Assembly: GCA_031386985.1 (NCBI GenBank)
Contig: JANNCV010000037.1
Coordinates: 1 to 33,842 of the forward strand
Direction of reading: 5' to 3'
DNA from: JANJUB01 sp031386985
GTDB taxonomy: Bacteria; Armatimonadota; Fimbriimonadia; Fimbriimonadales; Fimbriimonadaceae
Length of the DNA: 33,842 nucleotides
Part shown: piece by piece, positions 22,908-30,713 of the stretch
Numbering within the stretch: position 1 is the first letter of the stretch
Layout of the letters: each line of letters opens with the position of its first letter
Made by a program: the position numbers and the translations under genes
Notes under the pieces: model-generated
The model's input: only the letters and a program-made list of their open reading frames with translations
Told to the model about the DNA's origin: nothing
Databases searched by the model: none

Positions 22908-23404
22908 AACATCACCTCCCCAAGTCTTTTCCGCAAAACCGCGCGGCCGCGAGATAATCGCGAGCGAACGGTCCCCACCGGGATTTCCATTGCTTTTGCT
23001 GCTTCTTCATAAGACATTTGCTCAATATCGCAAAGAACAACCGCAATTTTGAATTCGTCTGGTAGCTTATCTAACTCCACAAGAATTTGGCTCGTTTGAT
23101 GCCGCCAATGCACTTCATCCCAAAATGATCCTTCGGCGGCGACCTCTTCGTTCAGTTCCTCGGTCTCATGGCGGCTTTGCGAACGAAGCCTCATTCGGTT
23201 CTCATTCCGCAAAATCTGAATAAGCCAGCTACGTAAAAACCTGCCGTCAAATCTAGCCCAAGCTTGAAATGCCTTCACCAGCGTCTGCTGAACCATGTCC
23301 GCCGCCTCATCATCCGAAGGCACAAGCCTTCGAGCAACGCGATACAACACCGCCAATTCGGGCCGGATTGTGTCCTCAAAATCCGGTTGAGTCTTGGTGA
23401 ACAT
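22904..23404 (-). CDS. ECF sigma factor (sigma-70 family, RpoE-like)
   Basis: 166 residues from the ATG at 23404. Region 2 is visible as LYRVARRLVPSDDEAADMVQ and FQAWARFDGRFLRSWLIQIL, and region 4 as LPDEFKIAVVLCDIEQMSYE followed by AMEIPVGTVRSRLSRGRA, so both core regions are intact. An upstream in-frame ATG at 23437 would add 11 residues that do not fit the family; the chosen ATG lies nine bases after a CATAAT hexamer. It overlaps the anti-sigma gene by four bases. ECF regulons are often autoregulated, so ligA may be under stress control. Confidence 0.92.
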   Translation of the reverse strand: MFTKTQPDFEDTIRPELAVLYRVARRLVPSDDEAADMVQQTLVKAFQAWARFDGRFLRSWLIQILRNENRMRLRSQSRHETEELNEEVAAEGSFWDEVHWRHQTSQILVELDKLPDEFKIAVVLCDIEQMSYEEAAKAMEIPVGTVRSRLSRGRAVLRKRLGEVML

Positions 23405-23483
23405 CGCCGTTGGATTATGCGCGATTTGCAGATTCATTTCGCAGTTGTCGTAATGCCGGCGGGTTAGAAACCGTTCCCAAAGC

Positions 23484-23489
23484 TATACT
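23484..23489 (+). promoter_or_regulatory. -10 hexamer TATACT before the adenosine deaminase
   Basis: TATACT lies eight bases before an in-frame TTG at 23498. If the ATG at 23540 is the true start, the leader would be about 44 bases. Confidence 0.4.
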
Positions 23490-23497
23490 AATTCATC

Positions 23498-24469
23498 TTG
23501 CATACCCTGTCAGCCTCGATATCTCAAGAAATCCAGGAGATGAGAAAAACCGAGCTTCACGTCCACTTGGAGGGCTCGATCCGGCCTGAAACGGTGTTAC
23601 ACTTGGCGGAAAAAAACGGAATAGAACTCCCTGTGCATTCGCTGGAAGAGATAAGCGACTGGTATCGCTTCCGGGACTTTCCACATTTTGTAGAAGTTTA
23701 CGTAGGTGTCACTAAGTGCATTAAAGATGCCGCTGACCTGGAGTTCATCGCTAAGCAGTTCTTTGAGGGCCAAGCTCGCCAAAACATCACCTATTCAGAA
23801 GCCACGTATACGGCTTCAACAGTCGAAAAATACTGTGGGATTCCCTTCGATGAGCAGCTTGATGCCTTAAATCGGGCGCGTAACTGGGCCCATTCGGAGT
23901 TGGGGGTTGAGGGTAGCTTCATTCTGGACATTGTCCGGGGCCAGACTGCGGATGAGGCCCTTCGAACGGTTGCCTGGGTTAGGGATTCTCTTGGTAACGG
24001 GGTCTGCGCCTTGGGGATTGCCGGGTTTGAGAGCCGAGGAACGAAACAATACGCCGAAGTTTTTCAAGAGGCGAAGCATTGCAACCTCCCCGTAACCGCC
24101 CACGCGGGCGAAACGGAGGGGGCATGGTCAATTTGGGAAACTTTGGAGGTCACGGGCTGTCGTCGGATCGGCCACGGGGTTCGCGCCCTCGAAGATCCAA
24201 GCTTAGTAAAACACCTTGTTGACGAAAAAATCCTTCTGGAGATTTGCCCGACGAGCAATCTAAGATTAGGGGTCTTTCCGACGCTCGCCGATCATCCGGT
24301 TCAAGAACTGCGTGCAGCCGGGGTCAAAGTCACCCTAAATTCCGACGATCCGCCTATGTTTGGAACAACCCTCACTGCGGAAATGATCTCGTGCGCCGAA
24401 GCATTTGATTGGACGCTGGCCGACCTCCAAGGGATGACCGCCAATGCCGATCAGGCTCGTTTCAAGTAG
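23498..24469 (+). CDS. Adenosine deaminase family protein
   Basis: 323 residues of the metal-dependent adenosine/aminodeoxyfutalosine/adenine deaminase family. Visible are ELHVHLEGSIRPE (metal ligands), VTAHAGETEG, RRIGHGVRAL, LEICPTSNLRLGVFP and VTLNSDDPPMFGT, the complete set of catalytic and metal motifs. Purine salvage is the likely role; the alternatives are adenine deaminase or aminodeoxyfutalosine deaminase in menaquinone synthesis. Start: TTG 23498 follows a TATACT; ATG 23540 has an AGGAG directly against it, too close for a normal site. Both starts keep every motif. Confidence 0.88.
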   Translation: MHTLSASISQEIQEMRKTELHVHLEGSIRPETVLHLAEKNGIELPVHSLEEISDWYRFRDFPHFVEVYVGVTKCIKDAADLEFIAKQFFEGQARQNITYSEATYTASTVEKYCGIPFDEQLDALNRARNWAHSELGVEGSFILDIVRGQTADEALRTVAWVRDSLGNGVCALGIAGFESRGTKQYAEVFQEAKHCNLPVTAHAGETEGAWSIWETLEVTGCRRIGHGVRALEDPSLVKHLVDEKILLEICPTSNLRLGVFPTLADHPVQELRAAGVKVTLNSDDPPMFGTTLTAEMISCAEAFDWTLADLQGMTANADQARFK

Positions 24470-24974
24470 ATTCGATAATAGGGGAGGGTTTGCGTGCGCT
24501 CGCGATGGCGTCCCTAACTCCGCTTACAAACACTCCTACCGCTACCAAACTTAATATCCAACCTGGAAAGCCATGATAGGCGAAGCCGAATCCTATCGGC
24601 AGATCACTCCATTTGAGCATTTCTGGCACCAACAGAGCCAAGAAAGACCCGTAGACAATGCCCATAATCGAATGCATCACGCGCTCCCCTGCCGGCAGTT
24701 TTCGAACGCGATCTTCTTCGACGAAATCACACAAGGTAATGATAATTTCGGCAACGAGCACCGCCCCCAATATCCAGACTAGCGGGCCGTGCCAAGTAAC
24801 CCACGCCAGGCTACCGATGATAATGGCGTAAAGAAAATCACGCAACGCATGCAAGCGGAGCTCATGAGACGTGTGATCTCCGTGGGGCAGTTTCAGCTTG
24901 TATTCGTGGTAGTAAAGCGTATCGAACGCACCCATACAGGCTACAACCATCAGTATCCAAATCGCGGTGTTCAT
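24462..24974 (-). CDS. Integral membrane protein, unknown function
   Basis: 170 residues with about five predicted spans (near 1-18, 47-63, 65-84, 103-121, 138-157). The sequence HEYKLKLPHGDHTSHELRLH in the first loop has four histidines and acidic residues that could bind a metal. It overlaps the DUF4166 gene upstream by four bases, and the two are likely a functional pair. It converges on the adenosine deaminase gene with an eight-base overlap of the ends. No family name known to me. Confidence 0.72.
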   Translation of the reverse strand: MNTAIWILMVVACMGAFDTLYYHEYKLKLPHGDHTSHELRLHALRDFLYAIIIGSLAWVTWHGPLVWILGAVLVAEIIITLCDFVEEDRVRKLPAGERVMHSIMGIVYGSFLALLVPEMLKWSDLPIGFGFAYHGFPGWILSLVAVGVFVSGVRDAIASARKPSPIIEST

Positions 24975-25483
24975 TCAGCGCGCATCTCTCCTTCATAATG
25001 GCAGATTGGGCCGAGCAAGAAGTGCCAAATTTTAACATCCACCCGCCAACTGGCAATATCGCTTCCGGAGCTCACAAAGCCCTTTACTTGAGGGCCTAAT
25101 CCCTTTGGGATCGGAATTCCAAGAAACCAAGTGCCGATATGGCGGTGTGTCACGGTCCCATCTTGAACGATGAGGCGATACCCCAGCCGAAACAGTCCGG
25201 CGCACTCATGAATCTCGTGCCCACGGAGCTTAAACACACTCTTGAGGATGGTGCCGCCAAAGTTCCGAGTCCAAAGAACTCCTCGCGCCGTTTGCTCAAC
25301 TTTCAACGACGTTTGAACCGAATCGCCAACGGGAGGAAGTTTGATGAATCTAATCAAGCAGTTTGCCCCATATTTCACGCAGAGCGTGCCGGACGCAATC
25401 AACGGCACCGAGTGCGCCAACCTTACGGCTGGCGCAAGTGATTCCCACTCATCACCAGCGAGCGATTCGAAGGGACTGGGCAT
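24971..25483 (-). CDS. DUF4166 domain protein
   Basis: 170 residues. The middle and C-terminal part match DUF4166: WTRNFGGTILKSVF, GLFRLGYRLIVQDGTVTHRH and a final VDVKIWHFLLGPICHYEGEM. The domain is often found with SDR-type oxidoreductases, but no such partner lies here; its function is unknown. It overlaps the membrane-protein gene by four bases. A 91-base gap separates it from the gene upstream on the same strand. Confidence 0.75.
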   Translation of the reverse strand: MPSPFESLAGDEWESLAPAVRLAHSVPLIASGTLCVKYGANCLIRFIKLPPVGDSVQTSLKVEQTARGVLWTRNFGGTILKSVFKLRGHEIHECAGLFRLGYRLIVQDGTVTHRHIGTWFLGIPIPKGLGPQVKGFVSSGSDIASWRVDVKIWHFLLGPICHYEGEMRAE

Positions 25484-25574
25484 CGGCTGCAGATTACCGC
25501 CTGCGGGCTAAGTCACTTTACTTTCGCTGCGCTATCTTCCTGTGCCGAATGAATTCTCGGTCAGCAAGAGAGAC

Positions 25575-26075
25575 TTACGCTGCTAGGCCACCAAGGGAGT
25601 CGCGGACTAGGTTTAGCCCAAATCTGTAAGCTGGAAACTCTTGCGAGAGTTTGCACAGAAGTGGGGCCTCCAGATTGAAAGGTTGATGGTCGAAACTGGA
25701 TGCGATCAGGTAGCTCTCGCTTCCCTGCTTTTCGCAATCTAAGATTGCCTTGTGGCCGCCGTGCTGAGCCAGGTTCTCAGGGAACATTCCACCCCAAAAC
25801 AGCATGAAATCACCGACGTGCTTATGAACTTCGCGTTCGCGTTCGAAGGAGGTGGCGTTGAGGCGGACATCGCCCTCCGCCAGCATTTCGGTTACCGATT
25901 GGACTCGCCTCCCGAAGACATCTCGGATGGAGAACAGCTGATCTTGGTGCATGAATTTGACCAATAGCTCAGTTAAATAGGTCTCAACCTGCTCGTCGTT
26001 GAACCCTAGTTCCCGAAGCAAGGTCTTGTGAACTGCATTTGCAAACAGGTCTCGAATCGGATGTACATTTTCCAT
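25575..26075 (-). CDS. Hypothetical cytosolic protein, 166 aa
   Basis: The sequence begins MENVHPIRDLFANAVHKTLL and continues with a helical region; the core FMLFWGGMFPENL resembles a family of uncharacterised proteins whose members have a similar '(L/F)FxxGxFPE' motif. The ATG at 26075 has a strong GGAGG about seven bases upstream, the clearest Shine-Dalgarno site in the window, so translation is likely. No signal peptide or membrane span. Function unknown. Confidence 0.7.
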   Translation of the reverse strand: MENVHPIRDLFANAVHKTLLRELGFNDEQVETYLTELLVKFMHQDQLFSIRDVFGRRVQSVTEMLAEGDVRLNATSFEREREVHKHVGDFMLFWGGMFPENLAQHGGHKAILDCEKQGSESYLIASSFDHQPFNLEAPLLCKLSQEFPAYRFGLNLVRDSLGGLAA

Positions 26076-26174
26076 TTTGCCCTCCTCACTTTAAGAGGTA
26101 TTCCATATGACTGCCAGAATTACAAAAAGGATCGGGAGAATTCCTTGGTTTAGGGCGTCTAACCTATTAGAACC

Positions 26175-27035
26175 TTGAAATGCCCAAAATGCTCTGCGGA
26201 TTTGACTTCGGGCGCAAATTTTTGCGCGAACTGCGGTCACTCAATTTCACCCGCTCAACAACCTGAGCATTCTAATGCGGGCAAGTTCGTAGGGGTAGGG
26301 GTCTTTGCGGCCCTAATCTTTGTCGGCCTCATTGGACTGGGTGCCGCGGGCATCCTACGCTTCACTCCGCCTTCGATTAAGCCAACGTTGCCCTTGGTTA
26401 CAACCCGGCCCGGGCCAACTCTAAACAAACCAGCAAGCGATCAAATGCCAGATGAAATTCGCGATTGGCTAACGCACTTGGAGGCGATCGAAAGGCAACG
26501 AATTGAACTGGCGTCCGAGCAAGTGAGAACTTTGACCCGAAACATGACCGAGTTTCAGGTCACCGAGTATGCCAACACGTTTAAAGATTTGCTTGGCGGC
26601 GATCCAACGGAAGGTGAAATTGCTCCTCCCCCCGGAGGCGTTCAGAAGGCTGGGAAAATTGCCGAGGGAGTTCGCCCCGCTTGGGCTGCCCTCACCAAAG
26701 ATTTCAACGCGAGGCAGACTCCTCGGGAGTGCCAAGCTATCGCCGATAACTACGATCAGGCGCTCCGCGAAACAGGTGCAACCGTTGGTGATATCATAGA
26801 TATCCTTTACGAAACAGGCGGGAGCCCTCAGGAGGCGATTGGGAAATTGGAGAGCATTATGGGCAAACACAAGGATGCGATAGACAAAAGAGCCGTGCTG
26901 GCTGATAAGCAGGTCCAAGAAATCTGCGACAAGTATGAAACTCGCAAGTGGTTCACGATTAAAGGCGATATCGGCTCTGGCGGCATGCTCAGTATGCCTA
27001 CACTTCCTGATATGAGCCAACTTCCGAAACTATGA
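26175..27035 (+). CDS. Zinc-ribbon membrane protein
   Basis: 286 residues. It begins MKCPKCSADLTSGANFCANCG, a four-cysteine zinc ribbon (CxxC-x12-CxxC), followed by one membrane span (about 36-60, GVGVFAALIFVGLIGLGAAG), a Pro/Thr-rich linker, and a helical domain (about 90-286) with no family I recognise. The start is TTG at 26175, fixed by the zinc ribbon; a TATTAG lies four bases upstream. Its stop overlaps the SprT-like gene by four bases (ATGA), so the two are coupled. Confidence 0.75.
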   Translation: MKCPKCSADLTSGANFCANCGHSISPAQQPEHSNAGKFVGVGVFAALIFVGLIGLGAAGILRFTPPSIKPTLPLVTTRPGPTLNKPASDQMPDEIRDWLTHLEAIERQRIELASEQVRTLTRNMTEFQVTEYANTFKDLLGGDPTEGEIAPPPGGVQKAGKIAEGVRPAWAALTKDFNARQTPRECQAIADNYDQALRETGATVGDIIDILYETGGSPQEAIGKLESIMGKHKDAIDKRAVLADKQVQEICDKYETRKWFTIKGDIGSGGMLSMPTLPDMSQLPKL

Positions 27036-27475
27036 GAGATGCCGCCGAAGAACTCTTAGAGGAGCTGTCGGCTTCGTTTCCGCTGAAACAGCGCCCACTG
27101 TTAGTTTGGCGTCGAATGCCGTCTTCAGCAGGCAAAGCCTACTATCACTTGTGGCAGATATCGCTCTCGTCGGTTTTGATCACGGATGAAGAACGTTTGA
27201 AGGTCACCCTAACGCATGAGTATGCTCACTTGCTTGCGTTTGAGCGGCATGGTCGAACAGCGGGTGCCCACGGTCCCGCGTGGCGACAGGCTATGTCCGA
27301 CTTAGGAGCACCGCCTATTGTTTGCCACAACTATGAAGTTGAGCGAAGGGTGATCGCTCGAAATCTTCTCTACAAATGTTCGGTTTGCGGGCATGAGATT
27401 CCGCGAGTCCGCCCCTTGAAAAGGGGTTACATTTACACTCACCAAGGCTGCGGCGGAACGATTAGGAAGGCCTAA
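27032..27475 (+). CDS. SprT-like zinc metalloprotease domain protein
   Basis: 147 residues of the SprT/SPRTN family. The metal and catalytic motif is HEYAH (THEYAHLLAF near residues 65-75), with a later His in GAHGPAWRQAM (about 82-92), and the C-terminal zinc ribbon C(S)VCG...CGG (near residues 123-144). SprT-like proteins are putative proteases; SPRTN cuts DNA-protein crosslinks in eukaryotes, but the bacterial role is not settled. It is coupled to the zinc-ribbon membrane gene, and its end overlaps the converging gene's end by four bases. Confidence 0.85.
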   Translation: MRDAAEELLEELSASFPLKQRPLLVWRRMPSSAGKAYYHLWQISLSSVLITDEERLKVTLTHEYAHLLAFERHGRTAGAHGPAWRQAMSDLGAPPIVCHNYEVERRVIARNLLYKCSVCGHEIPRVRPLKRGYIYTHQGCGGTIRKA

Positions 27476-28125
27476 GCGCCGCCCTGTTCGTAGTCGTACT
27501 GGGTTTGCCAGAGCTCAGTCCATTGGATTTCTCCTTTGATAACTCTATCCAGCCGGACAACAGAAATGACATCCCCGCTCGGAAATTCGATGTATCTCTT
27601 CAGGCCCGCCTCATCAAGGGCCGTACGAAGTGACACGATTACGTCATCCACGCCCTTTCGTTTCGACCGATTCAGATCCCGAACCATTTCGCCAACCGCG
27701 ATGCGCCAATGCCCTTGCTGATCCTTGTAGGCCTTGAGATTGATGATTGAATCCTTGGTTTGGGCCATCGCGCTGTGAACCGGAATGATCCACTGGAAGT
27801 GCCGCTCATTCCGAACCTGCCAGAGAGCATGACCGCCGGATGAAGTCGGGCTAACTTCGACCATCTTGCCTTGCAATTCCGGTTTCGACAGATGCTTGAC
27901 CAAAGAGCTGGCAAGCTTCGAAAACTGCTGGCTTGACCACCCATTTGATGTGATTTCTTCCTTCAGGCCCATCTCATAAAGACCAGCCCAATCCCGACTC
28001 TGGGCACGCTCAATCGCCAAGCTAGCCGTTCGAACAGCGGCGCCTTGATTCCACCAGGCGTTACCGATGAATGCTATAAACGCGAAGCCAGCTATGCCGA
28101 TGGCGAGTTTCAGTTTGCGGGTCAT
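27472..28125 (-). CDS. Membrane-anchored exported protein, unknown
   Basis: 217 residues from ATG 28125: MTRKLKLAIGIAGFAFIAFIG is a signal anchor. The rest (IERAQSRDWAGLYEMGLK, then WSSQQFSKLASSLVKHL, strand-rich middle, WRIAVGEMVRDL) has the look of an NTF2-like exported domain, a guess from the W-ended strands and early helices. A TTG at 28146 or GTG at 28140 in the same frame could extend it into the previous gene; the ATG five bases after that gene's TAA is preferred. Last gene of a four-gene minus-strand operon. Confidence 0.65.
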   Translation of the reverse strand: MTRKLKLAIGIAGFAFIAFIGNAWWNQGAAVRTASLAIERAQSRDWAGLYEMGLKEEITSNGWSSQQFSKLASSLVKHLSKPELQGKMVEVSPTSSGGHALWQVRNERHFQWIIPVHSAMAQTKDSIINLKAYKDQQGHWRIAVGEMVRDLNRSKRKGVDDVIVSLRTALDEAGLKRYIEFPSGDVISVVRLDRVIKGEIQWTELWQTQYDYEQGGA

Positions 28126-28130
28126 GTTTC

Positions 28131-28490
28131 TTATGGCCACCGACAAATGTTGTTATCGCAGATCTTGCCAGCATTGAAGGTGCCTTGCGCCCACTCAGGA
28201 ACCAGTTCCGTGCTTCGGCAAATGGAGCCCTCGGGGCCCTTGCAAATCGATGCCGTACACAATCTCGCGCAACATCCGCCGGGAGCAGTGTTGCAGCAGG
28301 CAGTCCACTCACGCATATATGAGGCATAGCAAGGCGCCTGGCATGTGATCGAGTAGATATCCTGACAGGGCACGCCCTCGCCGCCCATTTGGGCAAATCC
28401 AATCGTTGCAAATGAAACTGCGGCACAGGCACCAATAATGTGAATGAGTCTCAGCAGAGCTGATCCTCGATTTGATAGATTTGTTTTCAT
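28131..28490 (-). CDS. Cysteine-rich exported protein, 119 aa
   Basis: The N-terminus (about residues 1-34) holds a hydrophobic signal sequence ending SFATIGFAQ. The mature part of about 85 residues has twelve cysteines, including CC pairs (ACCNTAPGGCCARLC), and few hydrophobic segments, which suggests a disulfide-knotted exported domain. No family recognised. It starts inside the stop of the pseudopilin gene (4-base overlap) and is followed five bases later by the anchored protein. Confidence 0.68.
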   Translation of the reverse strand: MKTNLSNRGSALLRLIHIIGACAAVSFATIGFAQMGGEGVPCQDIYSITCQAPCYASYMREWTACCNTAPGGCCARLCTASICKGPEGSICRSTELVPEWAQGTFNAGKICDNNICRWP

Positions 28491-29050
28491 AAGGGTTTTC
28501 CGTTACGATGAACGCGACCGCGTCTTATGCTGCCGTCGAACTTAAGTTGAATGAGAAAAGGCTTGCGAAGCTCGCTCGATACCTCGAGCTCCTTCGGTTC
28601 GTAATAAGCTCGATCATGGTGGCTGCAATGAACCGCCGGTGTAGCTGCTCCCTGCTCCTTCAGCTCTTGCAGAAGCAGTTTGGCCATCGGATCGGGAGGG
28701 GTTGTTGTGATATCTGCCAACATCATCCAAACATAGGAGTTGGGACGATCCGTGTAAGTGTGATCTGGGCATCGGATCAAGGCCTGATTGGGGCCCGTGC
28801 AATAAGAATCCCACCAACCGGAGCCTCCCATGTAAACCATTTCGGTACCGGGAAAAGTTGGGCCCCCGACGTAATCTGCGCTGTACATTGACCAGATATT
28901 GTAAATCTGCTTTAGATTGGAAACACATTGCGCTTGTCGGGCCTGTTCCCGGGCGGGACCCATAATAGAAAACGTCAATCCCGACAAAACCAAGATGATT
29001 GAGCACACAATCATCACCTCAACTAACGTGAAGGCTATTCTTTTACGCAT
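28487..29050 (-). CDS. Pseudopilin-like protein
   Basis: 187 residues with a prepilin signal: MRKRIAFTLVEVMIVCSIILVLSGLTF (Glu at +5 after the predicted cut before Phe). The sequence CVSNLKQIYNIWSMYSADY is the pseudopilin-linked H-X9-DG family's mid motif; the C-terminus has KFDGSIRRGRVHR instead of a clear H-X9-DG. It is central in a tight operon: its start overlaps the small membrane protein and its stop overlaps the cysteine-rich protein. Confidence 0.82.
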   Translation of the reverse strand: MRKRIAFTLVEVMIVCSIILVLSGLTFSIMGPAREQARQAQCVSNLKQIYNIWSMYSADYVGGPTFPGTEMVYMGGSGWWDSYCTGPNQALIRCPDHTYTDRPNSYVWMMLADITTTPPDPMAKLLLQELKEQGAATPAVHCSHHDRAYYEPKELEVSSELRKPFLIQLKFDGSIRRGRVHRNGKPL

Positions 29051-29184
29051 CCAGCCACGACCTCCACTTTGTTTGAGCTAAACCGCGGAACACCGGGCTC
29101 TTTCGTGAGCGCGTGAATCCAAACGCACACACCCGCCCACAGGGCCACCGAGATAACTACTCGCTTTAGTAATGCAGATTTCAC
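29035..29184 (-). CDS. Small single-span membrane protein, 49 aa
   Basis: From GTG 29184: VKSALLKRVVISVALWAGVC forms a basic start and one span, followed by about 25 residues. A GAGG seven bases before the GTG and a TATGAT hexamer just upstream support this start over a TTG at 29235 with no such site. It overlaps the start of the pseudopilin gene by 16 bases and heads the operon. No family known. Confidence 0.5.
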   Translation of the reverse strand: MKSALLKRVVISVALWAGVCVWIHALTKEPGVPRFSSNKVEVVAGCVKE

Positions 29185-29313
29185 CAGACCTCTATCATAA
29201 CGGCAGAATCTGGAATTTCGGGCGAGAATCGCCAAAAGTTATCCCCAATTTCAAACAATCTGGCAAATGTGGGTGGCTATCAGGGCTCCCGGAACCACGG
29301 AGCGGCCAGCGGG

Positions 29314-29319
29314 TACAGT
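29314..29319 (+). promoter_or_regulatory. -10-like TACAGT before the GH109-type gene
   Basis: TACAGT lies eight bases before the ATG at 29328. Weak on its own; it fits the leaderless pattern seen elsewhere here. Confidence 0.3.
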
Positions 29320-29327
29320 CTTTTCCG

Positions 29328-30713
29328 ATGAAGAAAGATCTCAATCGTCGCGATTTCCTTGCGGTCGCCGGGGCCGCTACCGCCGCTGGCCTCACTGGCC
29401 TTTCCTCAGCCGACGAGCGTCAATCGCTGGGCAAGACGCGTCTTTCCAAAGCGAGTAAGAATGTGATCGGATTTGCAGCCCCAAAACTTGATAAGGTGCG
29501 AGCGGCTTTCATTGGCGTGGGCGCTCGTGGAAGCGGACACCTTGCCCAAATGATGCTGATGGAAGGTGTCGAAATCAAGGCGATCTGCGATACCCATGTC
29601 CCTAGCGCGAACGCCAGCGCGAAAAGGGTTACTGATGCTGGCCGACCCGCCGCGACTGTTTACACGGGCGGCGACTATGACTACCGCAAAATGCTCGATC
29701 GCGATGACATTGACATGGTCATCATCTCGACGCCATGGGAGTGGCACGTTCCAATGGCCGTGGACGCGATGAAGCGCGGTAAGCACGCCTTTATCGAAGT
29801 TCCAGCGGCAATAACGGTGGATGGGTGCTGGGAGCTGGTAGATACGGCCGAGAAAACCCAGCGCCACTGCATGATGATGGAAAACGTGAACTATGGGCGC
29901 GAAGAACTCATGGTCCTCAATATGGTTCAAATGGGATTGTTTGGCGAAGTTTTGCACGGCGAGGCGGCCTATATTCACGATTTGCGCGGGCAAATGAATG
30001 AGATTGGGCATGGCACCGGCTCATGGCGAACGCTGCACTACGTTAAGCGCAACGGCAATCTCTATCCCACCCACGGGCTCGGCCCCGTTGGCCACTACAT
30101 GAACATCAACCGCGGCGACAAGATGGACTACATGGCGTCCATGGGTTGTAACTCACGGGTTCGAGAAATTTACGCAAAAGAGCATTATCCCGAAGGTCAC
30201 ATGCGCCGCGAGCATAAGTTCATTTGTGGCGACATCAATACGTCCATCGTTCAAACCGCCTTGGGCAAGACCATTATGATTCAATGGGACGAGCAACTTC
30301 CCCGCCCTTACACGCGTCACAACTTGCTTCAAGGAACACGCGGGTGCTGGGCCGGTTTCCCGGATCGCCTTGTGCTCGAAGGGAAAGATCCCACCAAATC
30401 CACCGATTCTTGGGTTCAAAAGGCGGGGCTAGATGAATGGTACGCCAAGTATGATCACCCGCTCTGGAAGAAAATTGGCGACGCGGCCACCAATGCGGGC
30501 GGACACGGGGGAATGGATTTCGTGATGCTGTGGCGCATTGTTTACTGCCTTCGAAACGGATTGCCTATGGACCAAGATGTTTATGATGGGGCTTCGTGGT
30601 CGGTCATCGGTCCGCTCTCGGAGTGGTCAGTGGCGAATCGCGGACAGAGCATTGATATCCCCGATTTCACTCGAGGCGCTTGGAAGACCCGAGGTCCGGT
30701 TAAGTTCGCGTGA
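29328..30713 (+). CDS. Gfo/Idh/MocA-type oxidoreductase, GH109-like, Tat-exported
   Basis: 461 residues from ATG 29328. MKKDLNRRDFLAVAGAATAA is a twin-arginine signal (RRDFL), so it is exported folded with its nucleotide. The Rossmann fold shows AAFIGVGARGSGHLAQMML, then AICDTH, IISTPWEWHVPMAVDAMKRG and AFIEVPAA. The second half has NYGREELMVLNMVQMGLFGE and GNLYPTHGLGPVGHYMNINR, elements shared with family GH109 NAD-dependent glycosidases (founding member an alpha-N-acetylgalactosaminidase). The natural substrate is uncertain. An upstream reading from 29172 would place 52 residues before the signal and is rejected. It overlaps the FAH-like gene by four bases (GTGA). Confidence 0.9.
   Translation: MKKDLNRRDFLAVAGAATAAGLTGLSSADERQSLGKTRLSKASKNVIGFAAPKLDKVRAAFIGVGARGSGHLAQMMLMEGVEIKAICDTHVPSANASAKRVTDAGRPAATVYTGGDYDYRKMLDRDDIDMVIISTPWEWHVPMAVDAMKRGKHAFIEVPAAITVDGCWELVDTAEKTQRHCMMMENVNYGREELMVLNMVQMGLFGEVLHGEAAYIHDLRGQMNEIGHGTGSWRTLHYVKRNGNLYPTHGLGPVGHYMNINRGDKMDYMASMGCNSRVREIYAKEHYPEGHMRREHKFICGDINTSIVQTALGKTIMIQWDEQLPRPYTRHNLLQGTRGCWAGFPDRLVLEGKDPTKSTDSWVQKAGLDEWYAKYDHPLWKKIGDAATNAGGHGGMDFVMLWRIVYCLRNGLPMDQDVYDGASWSVIGPLSEWSVANRGQSIDIPDFTRGAWKTRGPVKFA

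Noticed and set aside
29172..29327. Upstream extension of the GH109-like gene
   Set aside because: It would place 52 residues before a twin-arginine signal, which must be N-terminal.
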